DNA from: Phenylobacterium sp.
GTDB lineage: Bacteria > Pseudomonadota > Alphaproteobacteria > Caulobacterales > Caulobacteraceae
NCBI RefSeq assembly: GCF_016793285.1
Contig: NZ_JAEUMO010000119.1
Coordinates: 1-46,482 of the forward strand
Reading direction: 5' to 3'
DNA length: 46,482 nucleotides
Below the pieces are notes generated by a model. The model was not told the origin of the DNA. It saw only the letters and a program-made list of their open reading frames with translations, and did not search any database. Each line of letters starts with the position of its first letter. Position 1 is the stretch's first letter. Positions 12,129 through 20,161 of this stretch are shown piece by piece. Position numbers and translations under genes: made by a program.

Positions 12129-12764
12129 ATGCCGAGAGTGAAACTCGTGCCGCGCGAAGAGGCCACAGCAGACGTCAAGGCGCTGTACGATCAGATCTTC
12201 GGCGCGGCGCGCGATCCCGTCGCCCAGCCCGGCACGGCGACCGGCACGCCGGGCAACTGGTGGACCGCCTGGGCGAACGTCCCGGGCATTCTGAAGGCCT
12301 TCAGCGCCTTTCCGATGGCCGAAGCCTCGCTGGACCCGCATCTGCGGGAACTCGCCATCCTGCGCACCGGCTACGGCCGCGGCAGCCATTTCGTCTTCTC
12401 CCAGCATTGCAAGGCCGCCCGGCGTCTGGGCGTGCCGGAGGAGAAGATCGAGGCCGTGCCCTACTGGCAGGTGGTCGATCTCTACTCGCCGACCGAGCGG
12501 GCGGTGCTGGCCTACGTCGACGGGCTCATCCTGCAGGACGGCCGGGTCCACGACCGGCTCTTCGAGATCCTGCGCAAGCACCTGTCGGACGACCACATCC
12601 TGATGCTGAGCTACTTCGTCAGCATGTACAGCCTGCACGCCACGACGACGAAGGCGCTCAGGCTCGAATACGACGACGTGCCCGAGCGCGTGGTGGAGAT
12701 CCCGGCGCCGGAAAGCCCGGCCGCGTCGCCGACCGTCCAGGACTGGAAGCGCTACGCCGGATAG
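12129..12764 (+). CDS. Carboxymuconolactone decarboxylase/AhpD-like protein
   Basis: This 211-residue all-helical protein belongs to the CMD superfamily. The core motif is LRELAILRTGYGRGSHFVF, then QHCKAARRLGV, with the conserved His. Only one Cys is present there, so the CxxC pair that gives AhpD its disulfide reductase activity is missing. It is therefore more likely a decarboxylase- or lactonase-like member than an AhpD peroxidase partner. The ATG at 12129 has AGGAGC upstream; a longer in-frame reading would run into the promoter repeats. The upstream ATTTGCC cluster links it to the island's regulon. Confidence 0.87.
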   Translation: MPRVKLVPREEATADVKALYDQIFGAARDPVAQPGTATGTPGNWWTAWANVPGILKAFSAFPMAEASLDPHLRELAILRTGYGRGSHFVFSQHCKAARRLGVPEEKIEAVPYWQVVDLYSPTERAVLAYVDGLILQDGRVHDRLFEILRKHLSDDHILMLSYFVSMYSLHATTTKALRLEYDDVPERVVEIPAPESPAASPTVQDWKRYAG

Positions 12765-12787
12765 GCGCCGGCCAGGCGCACGGCGCC
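12764..12787. terminator. Hairpin between convergent CMD and LytTR genes
   Basis: GGCGCCG (12764-12770) and CGGCGCC (12781-12787) form a 7-bp stem with a 10-base loop, starting at the CMD stop codon. It sits in the 52-bp gap between two convergent genes and could serve both. There is no T-run on either side. Confidence 0.3.
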
Positions 12788-12816
12788 GCGATCCCCGCTC
12801 CGTCGTCGCCTGAGGC

Positions 12817-14256
12817 CTACCGCGCCGACGTCCGCGCAGCGACCTGCGGCGGGTCCAGCGCGTCGCGCAGGGCCGCGAGCCGCGAGCGGCTGACCGGCAG
12901 CGCCGCCCCCTCGCTCATGTGCAGGCGCCAGCGGGCGCCGTCGCGCTCCAGCCGCTCGGCGTGGGCGAGGTTGGCGATGGCCGAGCGGTGGACGCGCACG
13001 AAGCCCGACGGCAGCTCCGCGCTGAGCTGCTCCAGCCGCGCGTCGTGCAGGAGGCTGCGGCCGCCCGCGAGCCGCAGCTCGGCATAGTCGTCGGCGCCCA
13101 GGATCGCGACGATGTCCCCGAGCGGCGTCAGCTCGACGCCCCGGGCCGTGGCGACGGTCAGGCGGTCGGGGCGGCCGGCGGCGCGCGCGAGCGCGGTCTC
13201 GCGGGCGCGGTCGTCGCGGCTCACCCGCACGACCTCGGCGACCAGCAGCGGGATCAGCAGGGTCGCGGCCAGCAGGAAGAAGTTGAGGTCGAGCAGCCAC
13301 GACGGCGAGATCGCCGCGACCGCAGCGAACAGCGCGAGATAGGCCAGCACCGGCGCCGCTCCGGGCCGCCCTGCCCGCACGCCGATCGCCGCCGCCGCGC
13401 CGGCGACGGCCACGCCCGCGACCAGCGCCCAACCGGTCCTCTGGTCGAAGCCCGCATGCAGCAGCGAGGCCGCGACCGATGGGACCGCCACGGCCAGCAG
13501 GAGGTTGCGCCGCCGCGGCGCGAACCGGACGGCGGCGTAGGCGACGAGCAACAGGGCGAAGGCCGCCGCGAGCATCCAGATCGCGCCCACCCGCCAGGCG
13601 TGGAGCGGATACGGATAGGCCACGAGGTTGCGCAGGTTCTCGACCAGCGCCTGCGCGGCCGCGACGCCGGAGAGCGCCGCCAGCATCAGGCTCGAGCCCG
13701 TGCGGCGCATGGCGTAGACCGCGCCGAATCCGAACGCAGCGGCCGCCAGCGCGCCCGCGGCCCCGAAGGTCAGCGCCAGCATGCCGAGGGGATAGGCGTA
13801 GCGCCCGATCCACACCCCTCCGACCGGGTGGGCGAAACGCAGACCGGCGTGGTGCGCCGACATGCGCACGACGAGCTCGTTGCGGCCATCGCCGCGCCAG
13901 AGCGACGGGTCGATCGGGATCGCGGCCTGGTAGAGCCCGGGATGCTCCTCCGCCGCCGTCGCGCCGGGCCGGCCGTTGGCGCCGATCCGCACGCCGTTGA
14001 ACCAGGCCTCCGTCGACATCGCGCCGGCGACCAGCAGCGTCGGCGTCGCGTCGTTCGGTCCGCGCGGCCCCACCGGCGCCCGCATCCAGCGTTCGCGGCC
14101 CTGGGGATCGACCTCCCGCGGACCGGCGACCGGGCGGCAGTCGTGCAGGCCGGCAGGGCCGGTCCCGGCGCACAGCTCCCACGGCCCGACGCGCGCGGCC
14201 TGCGCCGCGGTCGCCCAGGCCGTCGCCAGCATCGCCACGAGGACCGCCCGCCACAT
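12817..14256 (-). CDS. Membrane-anchored LytTR-domain transcriptional regulator with periplasmic and 7TM sensor regions
   Basis: This 479-residue protein has a signal peptide (about 1-20). A periplasmic beta-sandwich-like region follows, in the style of DISMED2/galactose-binding folds (TEAWFNGVRIGANGRPG; SLWRGDGRNELVVRMSAHHA). About seven hydrophobic segments follow, then a C-terminal LytTR DNA-binding domain from about residue 362 (DIVAILGADDYAELRLAGGR; LPSGFVRVHRSAIANLAHAE; LPVSRSRLAALRDAL). No receiver or kinase domain is present, so sensing and DNA binding would lie in one membrane protein. The ATG at 14254-14256 starts the signal peptide. It is divergent from a Tat-exported hydrolase, and three direct repeats lie between the two genes. 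The ligand is unknown; the periplasmic domain suggests a carbohydrate or peptide. Confidence 0.9.
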   Translation of the reverse strand: MWRAVLVAMLATAWATAAQAARVGPWELCAGTGPAGLHDCRPVAGPREVDPQGRERWMRAPVGPRGPNDATPTLLVAGAMSTEAWFNGVRIGANGRPGATAAEEHPGLYQAAIPIDPSLWRGDGRNELVVRMSAHHAGLRFAHPVGGVWIGRYAYPLGMLALTFGAAGALAAAAFGFGAVYAMRRTGSSLMLAALSGVAAAQALVENLRNLVAYPYPLHAWRVGAIWMLAAAFALLLVAYAAVRFAPRRRNLLLAVAVPSVAASLLHAGFDQRTGWALVAGVAVAGAAAAIGVRAGRPGAAPVLAYLALFAAVAAISPSWLLDLNFFLLAATLLIPLLVAEVVRVSRDDRARETALARAAGRPDRLTVATARGVELTPLGDIVAILGADDYAELRLAGGRSLLHDARLEQLSAELPSGFVRVHRSAIANLAHAERLERDGARWRLHMSEGAALPVSRSRLAALRDALDPPQVAARTSAR

Positions 14257-14275
14257 GGCGCCACTCTACGGCGCC

Positions 14276-14328
14276 GTTCGCCGATCCGCGCTCCGGTTCG
14301 CCGATCCGGCGGCGCCGTTCGCCGATGC
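14276..14328. promoter_or_regulatory. Three direct repeats, putative LytTR binding array
   Basis: GTTCGCCGATCC occurs at 14276-14287 and 14296-14307, and GTTCGCCGATGC at 14317-14328, with periods of 20 and 21 bp. LytTR regulators characteristically bind pairs of direct repeats spaced about two helical turns apart. The array sits in the 111-bp divergent region between the LytTR gene and the hydrolase. Confidence 0.5.
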
Positions 14329-14367
14329 GGGGGCGCGCGAGACGGCGACCCGGGCTCTGCTGGCGGC

Positions 14368-15786
14368 ATGGACATCCGCACCCTTTCCCGCCGCGGCGTG
14401 CTCGCCGCCGCCGGCCTTGCCCTGCCCGCCGCCGCCTTCGCCCAGACGGCCGGCCCGTTCCGCTTCAGGGGCTGGCGCGGCCAGGAGGTCGACGCCGAGC
14501 GCGGCGTCTTCGAGGTTCCCGAGGACCGGCGCGATCCGAAATCCCGCAGGATCCCCGTGAGCTACGTCCGCTTCCGCTCGACCGCCGCCAGACCCGGCCA
14601 CCCCATCGTCTACCTGGCCGGCGGACCGGGCGGCACGGGTTCGGGCACGGCGACGGGCCCGCGGTTCCCGATCTTCCTGGCGCTGCGCGAGGTCGCCGAC
14701 GTGATCGCCTTCGACCAGCGGGGCACAGGCGCGAACGGCCGCATCCCGCGCCGGCCGACGCCGAAGGGTCCGCTGCCGCCCCTGACCCGCGAGGGCCTCA
14801 CCGCCGCCACCCGCGCCGAGGCCCAGGGCGCCTGGGCCGACTGGACGAAGGCCGGCGTCGCCATGCGCGGCTACAACACCGACGACAGCGCCGACGACCT
14901 GGAGGACCTCCGCGTCCATCTCGGCGCCGAGAAGATCCACCTGTGGGGCATCAGCTACGGGAGCCACCTGGCGCTGGCCGCCCTCAGGCGGCACGGCGAC
15001 CGGATCGGCGACGTCGTGCTGGCGAGCCTCGAGGGCCAGGACCAGACGGTGAAGCGCCCGGCGCGGATCGACGGCTACCTCGACCGGGTCGACCGGCTGC
15101 TCGCCGCCGACAGGGACGTCCGCGCCGCCGTCCCCGACCTGCCGGCGCTCATGCGGCGCGTCCACGCGCGGCTGGAGGCCGACCCGGCGACGCTCACCCG
15201 GCCCGACGGCACGACCTTCCGGCTCGGCGGCTTCGCCATGCAGATGACGGCCGGGGCGCTGATCAAGAACCCCGACACGCTCGCCATGATCCCGCGGCTG
15301 TACGTGGGGCTGGATGGCGGCCGGACCGAGGTGCTGGCGCCGCTGATCGGCGCGCTCGGGGCCCCGATCACGGTCGACGGCATGCCGACGGCGATGGACC
15401 TCGCTTCCGGCGTCTCCAGGGGCAGGCTCGCGATGGTCGAGCGCGAGGCGAAGACGGCTGTGCTGGGCGACGCGCTGAACTTTCCGATGCCGCACCTGCT
15501 GGGCGCGATCCCGGGCATGGACCTGGGCGACGACTTCCGCCGCCCGATCCGCATCCCGCACCGCGCGCTGCTGATCGCGGGCTCGCTGGATGGCCGCACG
15601 CCGCTGGCCGAACAGGCCGAGGTCGCCGCCCAGTTCCGCAACAAGGCCCAGGTGCTGGTCGAGAACGCCGGCCACGACGTCTTCGAGTCCCATCCCGAGG
15701 TCGGGCCGCTCATCGTCCGCTTCTTCCGGGGCGAGCGGGTGGGCGACACCCGGCTCAGCCTGCCGCCGCCGAAGTTCCGCGTCTGA
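14368..15786 (+). CDS. Tat-exported alpha/beta hydrolase (prolyl aminopeptidase-like)
   Basis: This 472-residue hydrolase starts with a twin-arginine signal (SRRGVLAAAGLALPAAAFAQ). The oxyanion motif is AGGPGGTG and the family motif is DQRGTG, as in proline iminopeptidase/tripeptidyl peptidase-type serine hydrolases. The catalytic triad is readable as Ser196 (GISYGSH), Asp408 (GSLDGRT) and His436 (NAGHDVF). It probably cleaves N-terminal residues from peptides, or an ester, in the periplasm. The ATG at 14368 begins the signal peptide; no clear ribosome-binding site is visible, so a leaderless or weakly translated message is possible. It is divergent from the membrane LytTR regulator and probably its target. 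Confidence 0.9.
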   Translation: MDIRTLSRRGVLAAAGLALPAAAFAQTAGPFRFRGWRGQEVDAERGVFEVPEDRRDPKSRRIPVSYVRFRSTAARPGHPIVYLAGGPGGTGSGTATGPRFPIFLALREVADVIAFDQRGTGANGRIPRRPTPKGPLPPLTREGLTAATRAEAQGAWADWTKAGVAMRGYNTDDSADDLEDLRVHLGAEKIHLWGISYGSHLALAALRRHGDRIGDVVLASLEGQDQTVKRPARIDGYLDRVDRLLAADRDVRAAVPDLPALMRRVHARLEADPATLTRPDGTTFRLGGFAMQMTAGALIKNPDTLAMIPRLYVGLDGGRTEVLAPLIGALGAPITVDGMPTAMDLASGVSRGRLAMVEREAKTAVLGDALNFPMPHLLGAIPGMDLGDDFRRPIRIPHRALLIAGSLDGRTPLAEQAEVAAQFRNKAQVLVENAGHDVFESHPEVGPLIVRFFRGERVGDTRLSLPPPKFRV

Positions 15787-15847
15787 CCGCCTTGCCGCGG
15801 CGCCGGACCCATGCTTGACCCGCGGCCCCAGACCCGCGGAGGCTTCG

Positions 15848-16684
15848 GTGACCCTCGAGACCGTTTCGACGACGAAGGCCTTCGGCGGCGTCCAGGGCGT
15901 CTATCGCCACGAGAGCCGAGAGACGAAGACGCCGATGACGTTTTCGGTGTTCGTCCCGCCGCAAGCCGGGCCGCGGCCCGTGGTCTGGTACTTGTCGGGC
16001 CTGACCTGCACCCACGCCAATGTGACCGAGAAGGGCCAGTTCCAGCGGGTCTGCGCCGAGCTGGGCCTGATCTTCGTCGCCCCCGACACCAGCCCCCGCG
16101 GCGAGGGCGTGCCGGACGACCCGCAAGGCGCCTACGACTTCGGCCTGGGCGCCGGCTTCTACGTCGATGCGACCCAGACGCCGTGGGCCGCGAACTACCG
16201 GATGGAGAGCTATGTCGTCTCCGAACTGCCCGAGGTGGTCGCCGCGGCCTTCGCGGTCGACATGGCCCGCCAGGGGTTGACCGGCCACTCCATGGGCGGC
16301 CACGGGGCGCTCACCCTGGCGCTGCGGCATCCGGGCCGCTGGGCGAGCGTCTCGGCCTTCGCGCCGATCGCCTCGCCGATGCGCTGCCCCTGGGGCGAGA
16401 AGGCGCTGGGGGGCTACCTCGGCCCGGACCGGGCGGCCTGGCGGCGCCATGACGCCACCGCGCTGATCGAGGACGGCGCACGCCTGCCGGACCTCCTGGT
16501 CGATCAGGGCGAGGCCGACGGCTTCCTCGAAAGCCAGCTCAGGCCCGAGCTGCTGGAAGCCGCCTGCCGCGACGCCGGCATCCCGCTGACGCTCCGCCGC
16601 CAGCCCGGCTACGACCACAGCTACTACTTCATCGCCTCGTTCATGGAGGACCACCTGCGCTGGCACGCCGAACGGCTCGGCTGA
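15848..16684 (+). CDS. fghA: S-formylglutathione hydrolase
   Basis: This 278-residue esterase hydrolyses S-formylglutathione to formate and glutathione in the glutathione-dependent formaldehyde pathway. Its length matches the family (about 280). The nucleophile is Ser148 (TGHSMGGHGA); the acid lies in VDQGEADGFL and the His in GYDHSYYF. YLSGLTCTHANVTEKGQFQR and APDTSPRGEGV are family-specific. The GTG at 15848-15850 has GGAGG 6 bases upstream, and an earlier start would not fit. The usual partner, glutathione-dependent formaldehyde dehydrogenase, is not in the window, but an NAD-dependent formate dehydrogenase operon lies 4 kb downstream and would oxidise the formate. Confidence 0.95.
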   Translation: MTLETVSTTKAFGGVQGVYRHESRETKTPMTFSVFVPPQAGPRPVVWYLSGLTCTHANVTEKGQFQRVCAELGLIFVAPDTSPRGEGVPDDPQGAYDFGLGAGFYVDATQTPWAANYRMESYVVSELPEVVAAAFAVDMARQGLTGHSMGGHGALTLALRHPGRWASVSAFAPIASPMRCPWGEKALGGYLGPDRAAWRRHDATALIEDGARLPDLLVDQGEADGFLESQLRPELLEAACRDAGIPLTLRRQPGYDHSYYFIASFMEDHLRWHAERLG

Positions 16685-16766
16685 CCGCGCGGCGCACGCC
16701 GCCCTTCCCCGGGGCGGCGACCTGGGCCACGGTGGCGGCGTCGAGTCCGCAGGAGGGGAGAACCGC

Positions 16767-18821
16767 GTGGCCGAGCCCTATGACGTGATCATCGTCGGCT
16801 CCGGGGCCGGCGGCGGGATGAGCGCCTATCACCTGACCAGGTCGGGCATGAAGGTCCTGATGCTCGAGGCGGGGCGCAACTACGACCCCGTGGCCGAGAC
16901 TCCGATGTGGAACATCAACGCCGAAGCGCCGCTCCGCGGGGCCTCGACGCCCGACAAGCCCTTCGGCTTCTACGACGCCACCGTCGACGGCGGCTGGGAG
17001 GTGCCGAACGAGCCCTACACCGTCGCCGAGGGGTCGGAGGCGTTCACCTGGTGGCGGCCGCGCATGCTGGGCGGGCGGACCAACCACTGGGGCCGCATCT
17101 CGCTCCGCTTCGGCCCGATGGACTTCAAGCCGCGCTCCCGCGACGGCCTGGGCTACGACTGGCCCATCACCTACGCCGACCTCGCGCCCTGGTACGACAA
17201 GACCGAGAAGCTGATCGGCGTCTCGGGCGCCGCCGCGCCCCGCGGCCTCACCAACACCCCCGACTCGCCGCCCGGCTGCCTGATGCAGAACCCGCCGGCC
17301 CGCGCCTTCGAGACCTTCTACGCCCGCGGCTTCGAGGCCATGGGCATCCCGGTCGTGCCGATGCACGCCGCGGTGGTCACCCAGCCGATGGAGGGGCGCA
17401 ACCAGTGCGTCTTCGCCACGCCCTGCGGCCGCGGCTGCGCGATCGGGGCGAACTTCCAGTCGACCACGGTGCTGATCCCGCCGGCCAAGGCGACCGGCAA
17501 CCTGACGATCACCTGCAACGCACTCGTCTACCAGGTCGACGTGGACGCCGCCGGCAAGGCGAAGGGCGTCACCTGGGTCGACCGCGTCACGGGCAAGCAC
17601 CACTCGGCGACGGCGCGGGCCGTCGTGCTGGCGGCCGGCTCGGGCGAGACCGCGCGCATCCTGCTCAACTCCAGGAGCGCCAAGTTCCCGGACGGTCTCT
17701 GCAACGACCACGGCATGGTCGGCCGCTACCTCATGGACTCGGTCGGCCTGAACGTGACCGCCCAGTTCCCGTCGCTGGAGGGCCTGCCGCCCACCAACGA
17801 CGACGGCATGAGCGTCGAGCACCTCTACGTGCCCTGGTGGGGCTACGACAGGCACAGGGAACTGGGCTTCCCGCGCGGCTACCACATCGAGCTGGGCGGC
17901 GGCCGCGGCATGCCCTCGATGGGGGCGGCCCGCCTGCTGGCCGAGGACGACATGAGCGTGGGCGACGACCTGCGCGCCAACCTGCGCCGTCGCTACGGCA
18001 GCCTGATCAGCTTCAACGGCCGCGGCGAGATGATCCCCAACGACGATTGCTACTGCGAGCTGGACCCGGCGGCGAAGGACAAGTGGGGCATCCCGGTCCT
18101 GCGCTTCCACTGGAAGTGGGGCGAGCACGAAACGAGACAGGCGGCCCACATGGTCACCACCTTCCTGGAGGTGATCGACAAGCTGGGCGGCAAGCCCATC
18201 GGCAAGGTCGAGCGCGACGGCAAGAAGGCCATCTCCAAGGGCGGCGAGATGATCCACGAGGTGGGCACCGTGCGGATGGGCGCGTCGCGCGTCCTGGCCG
18301 AGGGCGACCTCAGCGTGGGCGACGACCTGCGGGCCAACCTGCGCCAGCGCTACGGGAGCCTGATCAGCTTCAACGGCCGCGGCGAGATGATCCCCAACGA
18401 CGACTGCTACTGCGAGCTGGACCCCAAGGTGAAGGACAAGTGGGGCATCCCCGTCCTGCGCTTCCACTGGAGATGGGGCGAGAGCGAGACCCGGCAGGCG
18501 GCGCACATGACGACCACCTTCCTGGAGGTGATCGACAAGCTCGGAGGGAAGCCTCTCGGTACGCCCGAGCGCGATGGCCGGAAATCCATCTCCAAGGGCG
18601 GCGAGATGATCCACGAGGTCGGGACCGCCCGCATGGGGGCGTCGGCGAAGGACTCGGTGGTGAACCAGTACGGCCAGAGCTGGGCCGTGCCGAACCTCTT
18701 CGTGATGGACGGCGCGGTCCTGGTCTCCAGTCCCGACAAGAACCCGACCCTGTCGATCATCGCGCTGGCCTGGCGCTCGGCCGACAACCTGGCGAAGCTC
18801 GCGAAGGAGGGCGCGCTGTGA
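16767..18821 (+). CDS. GMC-family flavoprotein oxidoreductase with an internal tandem duplication
   Basis: This 684-residue FAD enzyme oxidises an alcohol or sugar hydroxyl and resembles the large subunit of gluconate 2-dehydrogenase-type and glycoside 3-dehydrogenase-type complexes. The dinucleotide fold is at the start (VIIVGSGAGGGMSAYHL). A Cys-rich stretch (CVFATPCGRGCAIG) lies near residue 215. The C-terminal active site has the His in HEVGTARMG and the Asn in DKNPTLSI. Residues 391-509 are repeated as 510-628; without the extra 119 residues the protein is 565 long, near the family norm. Only the second copy runs directly into the final NPT motif. The GTG at 16767 has AGGAGGGGAG upstream. 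The next gene overlaps by 4 bp (GTGA). Confidence 0.93.
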   Translation: MAEPYDVIIVGSGAGGGMSAYHLTRSGMKVLMLEAGRNYDPVAETPMWNINAEAPLRGASTPDKPFGFYDATVDGGWEVPNEPYTVAEGSEAFTWWRPRMLGGRTNHWGRISLRFGPMDFKPRSRDGLGYDWPITYADLAPWYDKTEKLIGVSGAAAPRGLTNTPDSPPGCLMQNPPARAFETFYARGFEAMGIPVVPMHAAVVTQPMEGRNQCVFATPCGRGCAIGANFQSTTVLIPPAKATGNLTITCNALVYQVDVDAAGKAKGVTWVDRVTGKHHSATARAVVLAAGSGETARILLNSRSAKFPDGLCNDHGMVGRYLMDSVGLNVTAQFPSLEGLPPTNDDGMSVEHLYVPWWGYDRHRELGFPRGYHIELGGGRGMPSMGAARLLAEDDMSVGDDLRANLRRRYGSLISFNGRGEMIPNDDCYCELDPAAKDKWGIPVLRFHWKWGEHETRQAAHMVTTFLEVIDKLGGKPIGKVERDGKKAISKGGEMIHEVGTVRMGASRVLAEGDLSVGDDLRANLRQRYGSLISFNGRGEMIPNDDCYCELDPKVKDKWGIPVLRFHWRWGESETRQAAHMTTTFLEVIDKLGGKPLGTPERDGRKSISKGGEMIHEVGTARMGASAKDSVVNQYGQSWAVPNLFVMDGAVLVSSPDKNPTLSIIALAWRSADNLAKLAKEGAL
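17937..18650 (+). repeat. In-frame tandem duplication of 357 bp inside the GMC gene
   Basis: The two units are 17937-18293 and 18294-18650, exactly 119 codons each. The proteins differ at about 13 of some 112 aligned positions. The DNA is identical over 46 bp (18001-18046 against 18358-18403) but clearly diverged, including silent changes, toward the 3' half (for example around 18190-18250 against 18547-18607). The gradient suggests recombination between two related genes, or gene conversion, rather than a simple copying error. Confidence 0.93.
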
Positions 18822-19435
18822 GCGAGACCTTCAAGCCCTACGTCTCCAGGATCGACCGCCGCACGGCCATCGCCTGGATCGGCGCGGTCGGGGCCGCCAC
18901 CGGGGCCGGCGTGGTCGTCGCCGGCTGCGCGCCGGGCGAGAAGCCGGCCGCGGGCTACGGCACGGACCCCAGGCTGGTGAAGCCCGAAAAGGCGCCCTGG
19001 CCACGCCTTCTGTCGAAGCAGGAACTGCAGGCCGCCGCGCTCCTCTGCGACTTCATCCTGCCGGCCAGCGGGACCGCGCCCGCGGCCACGGCGCTGGGCG
19101 TGCCCGACTTCATCGACGAGTGGGTGAGCGCGCCCTACCCCGACCAGTTGAAGGACCGCCCGATCATCCGCGACGGCCTGAAGCCGCTGATCAAGGCGAT
19201 GGGCGATTCCGGGAAACGCGCGGCCTGGCTGACGGCCCTCCCCGAGGCCACGGACGAGACGACCAGGACCTTCTTCAGGCGCTTCCGCTATCTCGTGGTC
19301 GGCGCCTACTACACGACGCAGGAAGGTTTCCGGGACATCGGCTACATCGGCAACGAGAGCCGTGCCGTCGACCCCGGCCCGTCGGCCGAAGCGAAGGCGG
19401 CCGTCGAGCAGGCCTTGGTGAAACTCGGGCTCTGA
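18818..19435 (+). CDS. Gluconate 2-dehydrogenase subunit 3-like Tat lipoprotein
   Basis: This 205-residue protein is the small partner of the GMC dehydrogenase. It has a twin-arginine-like leader (DRRTAIAWIGAVGAATGAG) followed by a lipobox-like VVAGC, so it is probably exported folded and anchored by lipid. The mature part carries the subunit-3 signature: LSKQELQAAALLCDFILPAS, FIDEWVSAPYPDQ, and YYTTQEGFRDIGYIGN near the end. In known complexes this subunit carries the flavoprotein across or stabilises it; electrons then go to a cytochrome c, which is not encoded here. The GTG at 18818 overlaps the GMC stop codon, so the two are translationally coupled. Confidence 0.9.
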   Translation: MSETFKPYVSRIDRRTAIAWIGAVGAATGAGVVVAGCAPGEKPAAGYGTDPRLVKPEKAPWPRLLSKQELQAAALLCDFILPASGTAPAATALGVPDFIDEWVSAPYPDQLKDRPIIRDGLKPLIKAMGDSGKRAAWLTALPEATDETTRTFFRRFRYLVVGAYYTTQEGFRDIGYIGNESRAVDPGPSAEAKAAVEQALVKLGL

Positions 19436-19445
19436 AGGAGCGGTG

Positions 19446-20129
19446 ATGAAGGCGTTCGCGTTCGGTGTGGTGCTGGCGGTCCTCGCCACGGGAGCCCTCG
19501 CTCAGCCGATGAACTCGCTCACCCCTGCCGAGAAGGGCGCCGGCTGGTCGCTGCTGTTCGACGGCGCGACGACGGCCGGCTGGCGCGGCTTCAGGGCCCC
19601 CGCGCCGGACTCAGGCTGGCATGTGACCGACGGCGCCCTGAGCCCGGACCCGAAGACGTCCAAGGACATCATGACCAGGGAGACGTTCGGCGACTTCGAG
19701 CTGGCGTTCGAATGGAAGATCAGCCCCAGGGGCAACTCCGGCGTCATGTACCGGGTGACCGAGGACGGCGAGGAGACCTACTGGAGCGGGCCGGAGTACC
19801 AGGTGCTGGACAACAGCCGAGGCGAGCCGCCGCGGCAGCGCGCCGGCGCGCTCTACGACCTCTACGAACCGGCGGGGGCCGTGACGAAGCCGGTCGGCGA
19901 GTACAACCAGGGCCGCATCGTGATCCGCAAGGGCCACGTCGAACACTGGCTGAATGGCGCGAAGGTGGTCGAGTACGACCTGGGCTCCGACGACTTCAAG
20001 GCCCGCGTGAACCGCAGCAAGTTCAGGGCCTGGCCCATGTTCGCGCAGGGCGCGCGCGGCCACATCGCACTGCAGAACCACGGCGACGACGTCGCCTACC
20101 GCAACATCAGGATCAGGCGGCTGGACTGA
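19446..20129 (+). CDS. DUF1080 protein, 3-keto-disaccharide hydrolase family
   Basis: This 227-residue secreted protein has a signal peptide (MKAFAFGVVLAVLATGALAQ) and one concanavalin-like beta-sandwich. DUF1080 hallmarks are GWSLLFDGATTAGWRGF at the start, FELAFEWKISPRGNSGVMYR, SGPEYQVLDN, and GHIALQNHGDDVAYRNIRIR at the end. The family was renamed after members were shown to act on 3-keto-glycosides. The ATG at 19446 has GGAG 7 bases upstream; a GTG three bases earlier is possible. It follows the subunit-3 gene by 10 bp. Together the three genes suggest oxidation of a glycoside at C3, then cleavage of the keto-glycoside in the periplasm. Confidence 0.9.
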   Translation: MKAFAFGVVLAVLATGALAQPMNSLTPAEKGAGWSLLFDGATTAGWRGFRAPAPDSGWHVTDGALSPDPKTSKDIMTRETFGDFELAFEWKISPRGNSGVMYRVTEDGEETYWSGPEYQVLDNSRGEPPRQRAGALYDLYEPAGAVTKPVGEYNQGRIVIRKGHVEHWLNGAKVVEYDLGSDDFKARVNRSKFRAWPMFAQGARGHIALQNHGDDVAYRNIRIRRLD

Positions 20130-20161
20130 CGTTCGTGGCGTGGGAGCGTTAGGTTGATCCC

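Noticed and set aside
14276-14328. The three repeats as a short CRISPR array
   Set aside because: Units are only about 12 bp with 8-9 bp gaps, no cas gene is near, and the divergent promoter position suits operator sites.
12919-14367. Upstream extension of the Tat hydrolase frame, giving 955 residues
   Set aside because: The extra 483 residues run antisense to the LytTR gene and have low-complexity composition. The ATG at 14368 starts a proper twin-arginine signal peptide.
17937-18650. The GMC duplication as a sequencing or assembly artefact
   Set aside because: The copies differ by amino acid and silent changes spread over the unit. A simple assembly duplication would be identical.
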